Source: Mycobacterium sp. GA-1285
GTDB lineage: Bacteria; Actinomycetota; Actinomycetes; Mycobacteriales; Mycobacteriaceae
Assembly: GCF_001499905.1 (NCBI RefSeq)
Contig: NZ_LQIS01000018.1
Span: 1 to 64,000, forward strand
DNA length: 64,000 bases
Direction: 5' to 3'
Part shown: positions 34,712-42,606 of the stretch, in pieces
How the letters are laid out: the number at the start of each line of letters is the position of its first letter
Numbering within the stretch: position 1 is the stretch's first letter
Made by a program: the position numbers and the translations under genes
The notes under the pieces: model-generated
The model's database searches: none
What the model was told of the DNA's origin: nothing
Seen by the model: only the letters and a program-made list of their open reading frames with translations

Positions 34712-35962
34712 ATGGCCGCGCTCAGGACTGGCGACGGATTGCCCGACATCGTCGTGACCGCTGTCGCATCGACGACAGCGTTGGCCACCGACGCCGAACA
34801 GACCTGGCAACTGCTACAGCAGGGTCGAAGCGGAATCCGGGCGCTCGACAAGTGGTTCGTCGACGAGTTCGACTCGCCGGTCCGAATCGGCGGGCCGATC
34901 CTCGAGGATCTCGACGAACAGCTGGACCGCGTCGAGCGGCGCCGGACGTCGTACATGCAGAAGATGTCGACCGTTCTGAGCCGCAGGCTCTGGGAGATCG
35001 CAGGCAACCCCGACGTCGACACCCGCAGGCTCGCGGTGTCGGTCGGCCTCGCTCTCGGCAGTACCGAGGAGATCCCTCTCCAGCACGACCTCTGGCGGCA
35101 GAAGGGTCTGCGCGCCGTGTCGCCGCTGACCATACAGATGTACATGCCCAACGGAGCGGCCGCTGCGGTCGGACTGGATCGGCAGGCCAAGGCGGGCATC
35201 ATCTCACCGGTGATGGCCGACGCATCGGGCGCCGCCGCCATCGCCCAGGGCTGGCGCCACCTCGTGCTCGGCGAGGCCGACATGGTGATCTGCGGTGGCG
35301 TCGAAACCCACATCGAGGCGGTGCCGGTCGCGGCGTTCAGCTTGCAGGGGCTGCTGTCGACCAACAACGACGACCCCGCCGGCGCCTGTCGTCCGTTCGA
35401 CAAGGACCGCGACGGCATGGTGTTCGGCGAGGGCGGCGCGCTGATGCTCATCGAAACCGAGGAGCACGCCAAGGCGCGCGGTGCGCGACCGCTGGCCCGC
35501 CTGATGGGCGCGGGCATGACCTCGGACGCCTACGACGTCAGCGAACCCGATCCCAACGGAGAGCGCGCCGGCGACGCGATCGTCCGGGCGATCGAACTGG
35601 CCGGCCTGACGGCAACCGACATCGACCACATCAACGCGCACGCCACCGGGACCGTCCACGGTGACCTGGCCGAGGCCCGGGCCATCCGTCGGGCGCTCGG
35701 CGACCACTCGCCGGCGGTGTACGCACCGAAGGCGGCATTGGGGCATTCACTGGGATCCGCCGGCGCGATCGAGGCGGTGCTGACGGTTCAGGCGCTGCGC
35801 GACAGGATCGTTCCGGCCACGCTCAACCTCAAGGACATCGATCCGCAGATCGACCTCGACGTGGTCGCCGAGAGCCCGCGCCGCGGCGACTACCGCTACG
35901 CGGTCACCAATTCGTTCGGGCTCGGCGGGTACAACGTCTCGTTGGTGTTCGGCGCGTACTGA
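34712..35962 (+). CDS. KasA/KasB-like beta-ketoacyl-ACP synthase lacking the catalytic cysteine
   Basis: A 416-residue protein, the same length as mycobacterial KasA, with matching N-terminus (VVTAVAS), MPNGAAAAVGL, FDKDRDGMVFGEGGALMLIETEEHAKARGA and the terminal TNSFGLGGYN. Such enzymes extend acyl-ACP chains in FAS-II mycolate synthesis. The catalytic triad is Cys-His-His; here both His contexts survive (INAHATGT, KAALGHSLGSAGA with its Lys), but the nucleophile loop reads MADASG where KasA has SACSSG, so Asp replaces Cys. It may be a non-condensing decarboxylase, a partner like chain-length factors, or inactive. I chose the ATG at 34712 (GAGGAG eight bases before) rather than the longer frame from 34484. 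It sits stop-to-stop with mycolate methyltransferases, which supports a mycolate role. Confidence 0.85.
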   Translation: MAALRTGDGLPDIVVTAVASTTALATDAEQTWQLLQQGRSGIRALDKWFVDEFDSPVRIGGPILEDLDEQLDRVERRRTSYMQKMSTVLSRRLWEIAGNPDVDTRRLAVSVGLALGSTEEIPLQHDLWRQKGLRAVSPLTIQMYMPNGAAAAVGLDRQAKAGIISPVMADASGAAAIAQGWRHLVLGEADMVICGGVETHIEAVPVAAFSLQGLLSTNNDDPAGACRPFDKDRDGMVFGEGGALMLIETEEHAKARGARPLARLMGAGMTSDAYDVSEPDPNGERAGDAIVRAIELAGLTATDIDHINAHATGTVHGDLAEARAIRRALGDHSPAVYAPKAALGHSLGSAGAIEAVLTVQALRDRIVPATLNLKDIDPQIDLDVVAESPRRGDYRYAVTNSFGLGGYNVSLVFGAY

Positions 35963-36838
35963 CTATTTGCTCAGCGTGAACTGGCCGACGTAGCTGACGT
36001 TGCGTTGGAAGAAGTCCGAGCAGCCCCGTAGGTACTTCATGTACCGGTCGTAGACCTCCTGCGATGTCGCCGCGACCGCCTGATCCTTGGCTGCCTCCAG
36101 CTTCTCGGCCCACGTGTTCAGGGTGCGCACGTAGTGCGGGGTCATGTCGTCGAAGTCGGCGACGGTGAAGCCGGCATTCCCCGCGAACTCGTAGACGTCC
36201 TCGTCGCACGGCACGGCGCCGCCGGGGAAGATCTCCTTGGCGATGAACCGCATGAACTTCAGGTCCGACATCACGATCGGAATCCCCAGCTCGGGCCACC
36301 GCTTGAGCGGGTGGCCCATGATCGTCTGCAGCACCATCCGGCCGTCGGCGGGCATGACCCGGTAGCAGGTGTCGAAGAACGCCTTGTACTTCGATTTCGG
36401 CCACGCTTCGAACGCCTCGATGGACACGATGCGGTCGACCGGTTCGTCGAACTCCTCCCAGCCCTTGAGCAGCACCCGCCGGGAGCGGTCCGTCTCGACC
36501 GCATCGAGGATCTGCTGGCCGAGTGCGTGCTGATTGCGGCTGAGCGTCAGCCCGACGACGTTGACGTCGTAGGTCTCGATCGCGCGCTTCATCACCGAAC
36601 CCCAGCCGCAGCCGATGTCGAGCAGCGTCATCCCGGCCCGCAGGTCGAGCTTGCGCAGTGCGCGGTCGATCTTGGCGTACTGCGCCTCTTCCAGGGTCAT
36701 GTCGTCGCGTTCGTAGAACGCACAGCTGTAGGTACGCGTCGGATCCTGGAAGAGGCCGAAGAAGTCGTTCGAGAGGTCGTAGTGGGCTTGAACGTCCTCG
36801 TACGCCACCTTCATCGTCGTCCCCGAACTATCCGACAT
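35963..36838 (-). CDS. Mycolic acid methyltransferase family, hydroxymycolate-synthase-like
   Basis: A 291-residue member of the CmaA/MmaA/UmaA/PcaA family, SAM-dependent enzymes that modify double bonds of meromycolate chains on ACP. The SAM motif is [18 protein letters not shown] carries the conserved Cys. Two positions differ from cyclopropane synthases and agree with my recollection of MmaA4 (Hma): SIEAFE instead of SIGAFE, and VLQTI where the cyclopropane enzymes have LLHTI. It also differs from both in EAWP instead of EHFG. Other stretches (MSDLKFMRFIAKEIFPGG) resemble UmaA. I chose ATG 36838, with AGGAGG ten bases before, over an ATG 19 codons upstream. Same strand as the next methyltransferase, 85 bp apart, likely cotranscribed. 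Hydroxylating activity is an inference. Confidence 0.85.
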   Translation of the reverse strand: MSDSSGTTMKVAYEDVQAHYDLSNDFFGLFQDPTRTYSCAFYERDDMTLEEAQYAKIDRALRKLDLRAGMTLLDIGCGWGSVMKRAIETYDVNVVGLTLSRNQHALGQQILDAVETDRSRRVLLKGWEEFDEPVDRIVSIEAFEAWPKSKYKAFFDTCYRVMPADGRMVLQTIMGHPLKRWPELGIPIVMSDLKFMRFIAKEIFPGGAVPCDEDVYEFAGNAGFTVADFDDMTPHYVRTLNTWAEKLEAAKDQAVAATSQEVYDRYMKYLRGCSDFFQRNVSYVGQFTLSK

Positions 36839-36923
36839 CTTCGATTGGCCTCCTATGCGGGTGTTACGCGACCCCGACGACCCCGTAACGACCAAGCTTT
36901 ATATCGCACTTCTCCTGAACCGG

Positions 36924-37868
36924 CTAAGCAGGTGCCTTCTCACACGTGAACTGGGCGACATCGGTGTAGCCCTCGCGGAAAAGGTCGGCACAACCGGTCA
37001 GGTATTTGCGGAAACGCTCGTAGATCTCCTCGGAGGTGATCGCGATCGCCTCGTCCTTCTTGGCCTCGAGGTTCGCTGCCCAGGCGTCGAGCGTCTTGAC
37101 GTAGTGCGGCTGCAGGTGCTGTTCGCGGGTGACCGTGTAGCCGGCTTTGTTTGCGTGCTCGCGCACCATCGACGCCAGTGGCAAACGCCCGCCCGGGTAG
37201 ATCTCGTCCATGATGAACTTGATGAATCTCACCCGAGACATGGTCAGCGGCAGGCCTTTTGCCTTGATCTCCTCATCCTCGGGAATGATGATCGTGTGTA
37301 GCATCATCACGCCGTCGTCGGGCATCCAGTTGAAGGTCTTCTTGAAGTAGTCGTCGTACTTGTTGAAGCCGAAGTGCTCGAAGGCGCCGATCGAGACGAT
37401 CCGGTCGACTCGCCCCTCGAATTCCTCCCACGGCTGCAGCCGCACTTCCATCTTGCGGTCGCTCTTCAGATTGGCGAACCAGTAGTCCTCGATGTGGCGC
37501 TTCTGGTTCTCCGAGAGCGTCAGGCCGATGACGTTGACGTCGTACTTCTCCACCGCCCGCGCGATCGTCGAGCCCCAGCCGCAGCCGATGTCCAGCAGCG
37601 TCATACCGGGTTTGAGGCCCAGCTTGCCCAGCGACAAATCGACCTTGGCCCGTTGCGCCTGCTCGAGGGTGTAGTCATCCTTCTCGAAATACGCGCAGCT
37701 GTAGGTCTGCGTCGGGTCCTGCCACAGCTTGAAGAACTCGTTGGAGATGTCGTAGTGGAACTGGACTTCCTTCTTGTCCGATCCGCGGGTCTGCGCCGCG
37801 GATTTGGACAGCCACTTCGACTGTGCCTGTTCTGCCGAGCTCTGCTGTGTATCTGAGGTTCCTGCCAC
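36924..37868 (-). CDS. Cyclopropane mycolic acid synthase family methyltransferase
   Basis: A 314-residue mycolate methyltransferase with a 35-residue polar N-terminal extension. It keeps the cyclopropane-synthase residues: Cys in [11 protein letters not shown] motif [10 protein letters not shown], Glu in SIGAFEHFG, His in MMLHTI and Tyr in QPHYVKTL, which together hold the bicarbonate used in ring closure in CmaA-type structures. The start is a GTG with GGGTGG just before it. It lies 121 bp downstream of the large flippase-like gene and upstream of the Hma-like paralogue on the same strand, as pairs of these genes often do in mycobacteria. The chain position it modifies cannot be told from sequence. 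Confidence 0.88.
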   Translation of the reverse strand: MAGTSDTQQSSAEQAQSKWLSKSAAQTRGSDKKEVQFHYDISNEFFKLWQDPTQTYSCAYFEKDDYTLEQAQRAKVDLSLGKLGLKPGMTLLDIGCGWGSTIARAVEKYDVNVIGLTLSENQKRHIEDYWFANLKSDRKMEVRLQPWEEFEGRVDRIVSIGAFEHFGFNKYDDYFKKTFNWMPDDGVMMLHTIIIPEDEEIKAKGLPLTMSRVRFIKFIMDEIYPGGRLPLASMVREHANKAGYTVTREQHLQPHYVKTLDAWAANLEAKKDEAIAITSEEIYERFRKYLTGCADLFREGYTDVAQFTCEKAPA

Positions 37869-37989
37869 GGTCCACCCTTAGAACTGATCGAGGGACAATA
37901 TTTGACTATCGCGCAGTTTTCTTCGACACGATGGTCAAACAGTACATCCGACCGTTGCGCCGATGCGGCGTGGCGCCACGAGATCAAGC

Positions 37990-40365
37990 CTAGATTTTCG
38001 AATTTCTGGTCATCCAGCGCATCACCTGCCAACCGACGAACACCGGCAGCCATATCGTCAGCACCCGATAAAGCAGAACCGACGGTACGGCGACGGCGGC
38101 GGGCATGCCGAACGCCGCCAGCCCGCCGATCAGCGCCGCCTCGACGGCACCGATCCCGCCCGGCGTCGGTGCGGCCGAGGCCAGCGTGCCGCCGACCATC
38201 GTCACCACGGTGACCGTGACGAACGACGTGTCACCGCCGAAGGCCTCGACCGCCGCCCACAGCGCTAACGCATTGCCCAGTGTCGTCGCGGCGCAGCCCG
38301 CCATGATGATCGCCAGGCGTCGAGGTTCCCGGGCCAGCGCGATCAGGTGGCCGACCACCTCCTGCAGCCGAGGCCGCACCGCCGTGGCCAGCCACCGCCG
38401 CAGTTTGGGCACCAACAGGAAGGTGCCCAGCAGCCCGAGCAGTACACCGCCGATCAGGTACAGCAGCGTCACGTTCGGGACGAATCGCGACAGGTCCGCC
38501 GATACACCGGCCGCCGTGGAGAAGAAAATGAGCAGCCCCAGGTGGGTGATGACCTGAACCGACTGCTGCAGCGCGACGGCGGTGGTGGCGCGTATCGGGC
38601 TCACGCCGCCCTTCTGCAGATATCGAGCGGACAGCGCCAACCCACCCACTCCCGCGGGCGTCGTGGTGGCGGCGAACTTGTTGGCCACCTGCATGACGAC
38701 CAGCCCCCACAGGCTGACCAGTCCATCGGCACACGCCCAAAGTGCCGCCGCCGCACCGAGATACGTCAGACTCGTGGCGGCAAGACCGATCAGCGCCCAC
38801 CACCAGTTCGCGGTGCGCAGTTCGGTGACGAACGTCGGCACCGAGGACAGGAACGGATACGCGACATAGACCAGCGCGGTCAGCAGGACCAGCTGGATCA
38901 CCTGGCTGCGCGTGAACCGCGTGACGGTCTCGGTGCGGATCTCGTCGACGCGGGTCTGACGCTTCACCTCGTCGCGGGCGGCGGAGATGACGGCCTTGGC
39001 GTCGGTCACCGAACTGCGGATGTGCATCGGCATCGCGGCCATGGTCAACCGCCGCGACGCGCTCAGCACGGTGTCCTTGCCGAACGCGTCGATCGCGGCC
39101 CGCACCGCCGAACCCGCGTCGTAGAGATGCGTCGTCGTCACCAGCAGCTGAGCGATGTCGTTGCTCAACTGGGCGTCGGTGGCGCCGTACTCGGAGTTGT
39201 CGAATCCGCCGAACAGGACCGCGTCGCCGTCGACGGTGATCTCGCTGCTCCGCAGGTCGCCATGGGAGATCTGGCAGTCGTGCAGTTCGCGCAGCGACTC
39301 CCACACCCGGCCGACGGGTATCGACTCGACACACTCGCTGATCGGAACCCCGCGGGGCGGGGTGTGGGCATACAGCGTCCAGCCCCGGTCCAGCGCGGCG
39401 ACGGCGATCGTCGAGGCGTTGGCGATCTTGAGCTCGCCGATCGCGATGGCCATCAGCGCGCGGTGCTCGACGAGGCGGCGCATCGACGCGTGCAGCGGCG
39501 CGGTCTCCCGGTCGCGCAACCGCACCTTGCGCCACAGCTGCAGCAGCACGCCGCCGCCGCGCTGGTGTGGTCCGTACAGTTCCATCACCGCCGTGCCCTG
39601 CTGCTCTTCGCAGGTGGCGGTCAGCACGAGCGGACCGGCGCCGGCGGGGCGCACCACCCGCAAGCCGGTGACGACGCAACCGCGGCGGGCCATCGCCCGC
39701 ACGGCACCGTCGAGCGGCACCTCCAGCCCGGGGGTTCCGACGACGAGCACCACCAGGGCCCCGACGAACCAGCCGGCCGCCAGCCCGACGAGTGAGCGGG
39801 CCGGCACCACCGCGCTGACCACCAGGTGGATCGGCACGAACGCCAGCAGCAACGTCCACCACCAGCGCCGCCATCGGGCAGGCAGCCAGGGGCCGGAGAC
39901 GGTGAGGACCGCGGCGAGCATCGCGATCCAGCGCGGATCGTCGACGAATTGGGAGGCGAAGGTGTCGAGGCGCCCGGACAGATCGAAGTGCCAGCGCGGC
40001 GCGGTCAGCCCCAGGCCGCTGATCGACAACGCGGATCCGGCGATGACGGCCGCCGCGGCGTAGGCGCCGAGCAGCTTCCACTGTCGCGACAGGATCAGGC
40101 TGACCAGGATGACGAACGGCAGCGCGACGATCGCGATGCCGTAGACGAGGTAGACCAGGTTGGCCTGGGTCGGCGTGAGAACCGCGACGATCTCGGAGAT
40201 CGAGCGTTCCAGCGCCACCCATTCGCTGCGGGTGATCAGCGAGCCGGTGATGACGACCGCGAGGAACAGCGCGGCCAGCACGACGCGGACGATGTCGTTG
40301 GTCCGCCTCGTCAAAGGCTGCAGCAGGCTGCCGGAGACGGCGATATCCCGTCCGTCAACGCGCAT
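37990..40365 (-). CDS. Flippase-like membrane protein with kinase-like middle domain
   Basis: A 791-residue protein in three parts. Residues about 25-215 hold several membrane segments. A soluble middle part (about 225-490) resembles lipopolysaccharide/RIO-type kinases: HGDLRSSEITVDGDAVLFGGFDNSEYG looks like a catalytic loop followed by a D-x-D-like metal segment, altered from canonical kinases. The C-terminal 280 residues match the UPF0104/lysylphosphatidylglycerol-synthase transmembrane family (TIGR00374), with TTTPAGVGGLALSARYL and the terminal APTPGGIGAVEAALIGGL motif. The TM family includes putative lipid-linked glycan flippases. Its place upstream of mycolate genes suggests an envelope role. 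No strong ribosome binding site was seen before the ATG. Substrate and kinase activity are unknown. Confidence 0.82.
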   Translation of the reverse strand: MRVDGRDIAVSGSLLQPLTRRTNDIVRVVLAALFLAVVITGSLITRSEWVALERSISEIVAVLTPTQANLVYLVYGIAIVALPFVILVSLILSRQWKLLGAYAAAAVIAGSALSISGLGLTAPRWHFDLSGRLDTFASQFVDDPRWIAMLAAVLTVSGPWLPARWRRWWWTLLLAFVPIHLVVSAVVPARSLVGLAAGWFVGALVVLVVGTPGLEVPLDGAVRAMARRGCVVTGLRVVRPAGAGPLVLTATCEEQQGTAVMELYGPHQRGGGVLLQLWRKVRLRDRETAPLHASMRRLVEHRALMAIAIGELKIANASTIAVAALDRGWTLYAHTPPRGVPISECVESIPVGRVWESLRELHDCQISHGDLRSSEITVDGDAVLFGGFDNSEYGATDAQLSNDIAQLLVTTTHLYDAGSAVRAAIDAFGKDTVLSASRRLTMAAMPMHIRSSVTDAKAVISAARDEVKRQTRVDEIRTETVTRFTRSQVIQLVLLTALVYVAYPFLSSVPTFVTELRTANWWWALIGLAATSLTYLGAAAALWACADGLVSLWGLVVMQVANKFAATTTPAGVGGLALSARYLQKGGVSPIRATTAVALQQSVQVITHLGLLIFFSTAAGVSADLSRFVPNVTLLYLIGGVLLGLLGTFLLVPKLRRWLATAVRPRLQEVVGHLIALAREPRRLAIIMAGCAATTLGNALALWAAVEAFGGDTSFVTVTVVTMVGGTLASAAPTPGGIGAVEAALIGGLAAFGMPAAVAVPSVLLYRVLTIWLPVFVGWQVMRWMTRNSKI

Positions 40366-40569
40366 GTATCAACGATCTTCTCCGGTCGGGGGCCACCTCG
40401 GTAGCGACCCGCCGTCAACTTAGCCGTTGACCGGTGCAAAGCGGCTCATTGGCGACTGGGTCGCTGCTCGCCGATACTGCGCCCAGGGTCGCGGATCGGC
40501 GACAGCCACAGCCGGAGAACGCACAAGCGGCTATTCCCCTCGGCGGTGTGCGCTCGTACTCTATTAGGC

Positions 40570-41955
40570 ATGAGTACAACAACGGCGTCGGCTCTGCCGC
40601 CCGGTCCACGTCTGCCGTCGTTCGCGATGCTGCTGCTGATGATGCGGTGGTGGCCGCGGATCGTGTCGATCTGTCGACGCCGCTACGGCGACGTGTTCAC
40701 GCTGACTAACTCGATGGTCGGGTCGATGGTCTATCTCGCCGATCCGGCGGACATCAAGACCGTGTTCGCCGGTGATCCGCGGATTTACCATGCGGGCGAG
40801 GCGAATTCGATGCTCACGGGGTTGCTCGGCGACAGCTCGGTGCTGGTTGTCGATGACGAGGTGCACCGCGAGCGCCGCCGGTTGATGATGGCGCCGTTCC
40901 ACCGCGACGCGGTGGCGCGGCAGGTCGACGTGATGGCCGGGATCGCCGCGGAGAACATCGCCGGGTGGCCGGTGGGCAGGCCGTTCGCGGTGGCGCCGAA
41001 GATGTCGGAGATCACGCTGGAGGTGATCCTGCGGACGGTGATCGGCGCCAGCGACCCCGATCGGCTGGCCGCGCTGCGCGACGTGATGCCGCAACTGTTG
41101 AATGTCGGGCCGTGGGCGTCGCTGGCGATCGCCAAACCCCGGCTCCTGGGACACCGCCCGTGGCAGCGGTTGCGGCGCAACATGGATCGCGCAGACCGGC
41201 TCTTGTACGCCGAGATCGCGGACCGGCGCGCCGATCCGAACCTCGCCGAGCGCACGGATGCGCTGGCGATGCTGGTGCGCGCCGGGGTCGACGACGGCGC
41301 TTCGATGACCGACCGGGAGTTGCGCGACCAACTGATGACCCTGCTGGTCGCCGGGCACGACACGACCGCGACCGGATTGTCCTGGGCGCTGGAGCGATTG
41401 ACCCGCAACCCCGAAGTGTTGTCAAAGGCGGTGCGGGCGGCCGATTCCGGCGACGACGAGTATCTCGACGCGATCGCCAAGGAGACATTGCGGATCCGTC
41501 CCGTCGTGCCCGATGTCGGCCGAATTCTCACCGAGCCGGTGGAGATCGCCGGCTACCGGCTGCCCGTGGGGGTGATGGTGGTTCCGAGCATCACGCTCGT
41601 GCACGAGGACGGCGACATCTACCCCGACCCCGACAGCTTCGATCCGGATCGCATGGTCGGCGCGACGTTGAGCCCGGCGACGTGGTTGCCGTTCGGCGGC
41701 GGCAATCGCCGTTGTCTCGGTGCGGGATTCGCGATGGTGGAGATGCGGGTGGTGTTGCGTGAGGTGCTGCGCCGCGTCGAGCTGGCGACGACCACGTCCG
41801 CAGGCGAGCGGCCCAAGCTCAAGCACGTGATCATGACGCCGCACAGCGGCGCGCGAATCACGGTGTCGGCGAGGAGGATTGCCGTGCCGACGGCGGCGGA
41901 TCAAGCTGCATCAAGATCTGCCACCGCCGACACGTCACCCGCTGCGCAGAACTGA
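40570..41955 (+). CDS. Cytochrome P450
   Basis: A 461-residue P450. The oxygen-binding I-helix reads AGHDTTAT (residues 261-268), the K-helix ExxR is E305-R308 (ETLR), and the heme loop FGGGNRRCLGAG carries the thiolate ligand C382. Upstream, HRERRRLMMAPFH is the C-helix typical of the CYP135/137/138 type groups common in mycobacteria; the exact family is not certain. I use the ATG at 40570; an in-frame GTG at 40546 would add eight residues. A low-complexity tail of about 25 residues follows the normal end of the fold. It is divergent from the flippase-like gene (204 bp apart) and ends one base before the convergent collagen-like gene. No adjacent ferredoxin; substrate unknown. Confidence 0.93.
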   Translation: MSTTTASALPPGPRLPSFAMLLLMMRWWPRIVSICRRRYGDVFTLTNSMVGSMVYLADPADIKTVFAGDPRIYHAGEANSMLTGLLGDSSVLVVDDEVHRERRRLMMAPFHRDAVARQVDVMAGIAAENIAGWPVGRPFAVAPKMSEITLEVILRTVIGASDPDRLAALRDVMPQLLNVGPWASLAIAKPRLLGHRPWQRLRRNMDRADRLLYAEIADRRADPNLAERTDALAMLVRAGVDDGASMTDRELRDQLMTLLVAGHDTTATGLSWALERLTRNPEVLSKAVRAADSGDDEYLDAIAKETLRIRPVVPDVGRILTEPVEIAGYRLPVGVMVVPSITLVHEDGDIYPDPDSFDPDRMVGATLSPATWLPFGGGNRRCLGAGFAMVEMRVVLREVLRRVELATTTSAGERPKLKHVIMTPHSGARITVSARRIAVPTAADQAASRSATADTSPAAQN

Positions 41956-42441
41956 TCAGGGGATGTCGGTGGCCGGCACGCCGCCGCAACCGACTCCGGG
42001 AACGCAACCGGCGGCGCCCTGCGGTCCGGCCGCGCCGGACGGTCCGCCGGGAATGCCGCCCGCGGCGCCCTGCGGACCGGCTGTGCCGCCCGGGCCGCCG
42101 GGGATGGCGCCCGTCGCGCCCTGTGGTCCGGCCGCTCCCGCTGGACCGCCGGGGATCGCGCCCGCCGCACCCTCGGGTCCGGCGACGCCGACCGGAGCGC
42201 CAGGCGGCGGCGGTGGCGGCGGCCATGCGCCGGGAGGCGGCGGCGGTGGAGGTGCCCACGTAGCCGGAGCGGGCGCCGGGGCCGGGGCGGCGCAGCCCGT
42301 TCCAGCGGGGTCGACGCAGCCCGAGGGGCCACCGGTCGGGAGGAACGACGGCGAAGCAAAGCCGGCAGGCGCGGCAGCGATCGCGGCAGCCGCCGCGCCG
42401 GCCACCAAGAGCGGTGAGAACTTCTTCAGGTTGGTCAACAT
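41956..42441 (-). CDS. Small secreted Pro/Gly-rich collagen-like repeat protein
   Basis: A 161-residue protein. It has a signal peptide (MLTNLKKFSPLLVAGAAAAA to about residue 29, with a PAGFAS cleavage region), then a Pro-rich segment with two runs of seven prolines (64-80), then four 17-residue repeats rich in Gly, Pro and Ala (87-154) containing GPQGA and IPGGP. Cysteines 42, 50, 146 and 152 flank the low-complexity part and could form disulfides. I chose the internal ATG at 42441 because the signal peptide starts there; the frame extends 23 codons upstream without similar sense. Function unknown; such proteins are usually surface exposed or cell-wall associated. It is convergent with the P450 gene. 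Confidence 0.65.
   Translation of the reverse strand: MLTNLKKFSPLLVAGAAAAAIAAAPAGFASPSFLPTGGPSGCVDPAGTGCAAPAPAPAPATWAPPPPPPPGAWPPPPPPPGAPVGVAGPEGAAGAIPGGPAGAAGPQGATGAIPGGPGGTAGPQGAAGGIPGGPSGAAGPQGAAGCVPGVGCGGVPATDIP
41980..42183 (-). repeat. Four 51-bp tandem repeats in a collagen-like coding region
   Basis: Four imperfect copies of a 17-codon unit, each beginning AGPxGA and most containing IPGGP. The last copy diverges (CVPGVG). On the plus strand the units are visible as repeated CCCTGCGG/CCGGC blocks. Such arrays change copy number easily. Confidence 0.75.
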
Positions 42442-42606
42442 GCCGGTGCTGTAACCACCGTTCGCGGTGCTCAAACATGCAATCTCTGCGAGGGGCCGCT
42501 TGCCGGCCAAGGACGGCGCAGCTTATTCAGAGATTCTGGCAGACGTGATGTAGCTTCAATCGACACACCGATGCGGGGTTGGCCGCTGTCGAGGGGTTAA
42601 GAGACG

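Noticed and set aside
38231..40222. 663-codon minus-strand frame and a 482-codon plus-strand frame overlapping the flippase-like gene
   Set aside because: Both translate to Arg/Gly/Ala-rich sequence without hydrophobic segments, as expected for shifted frames of the real membrane protein.
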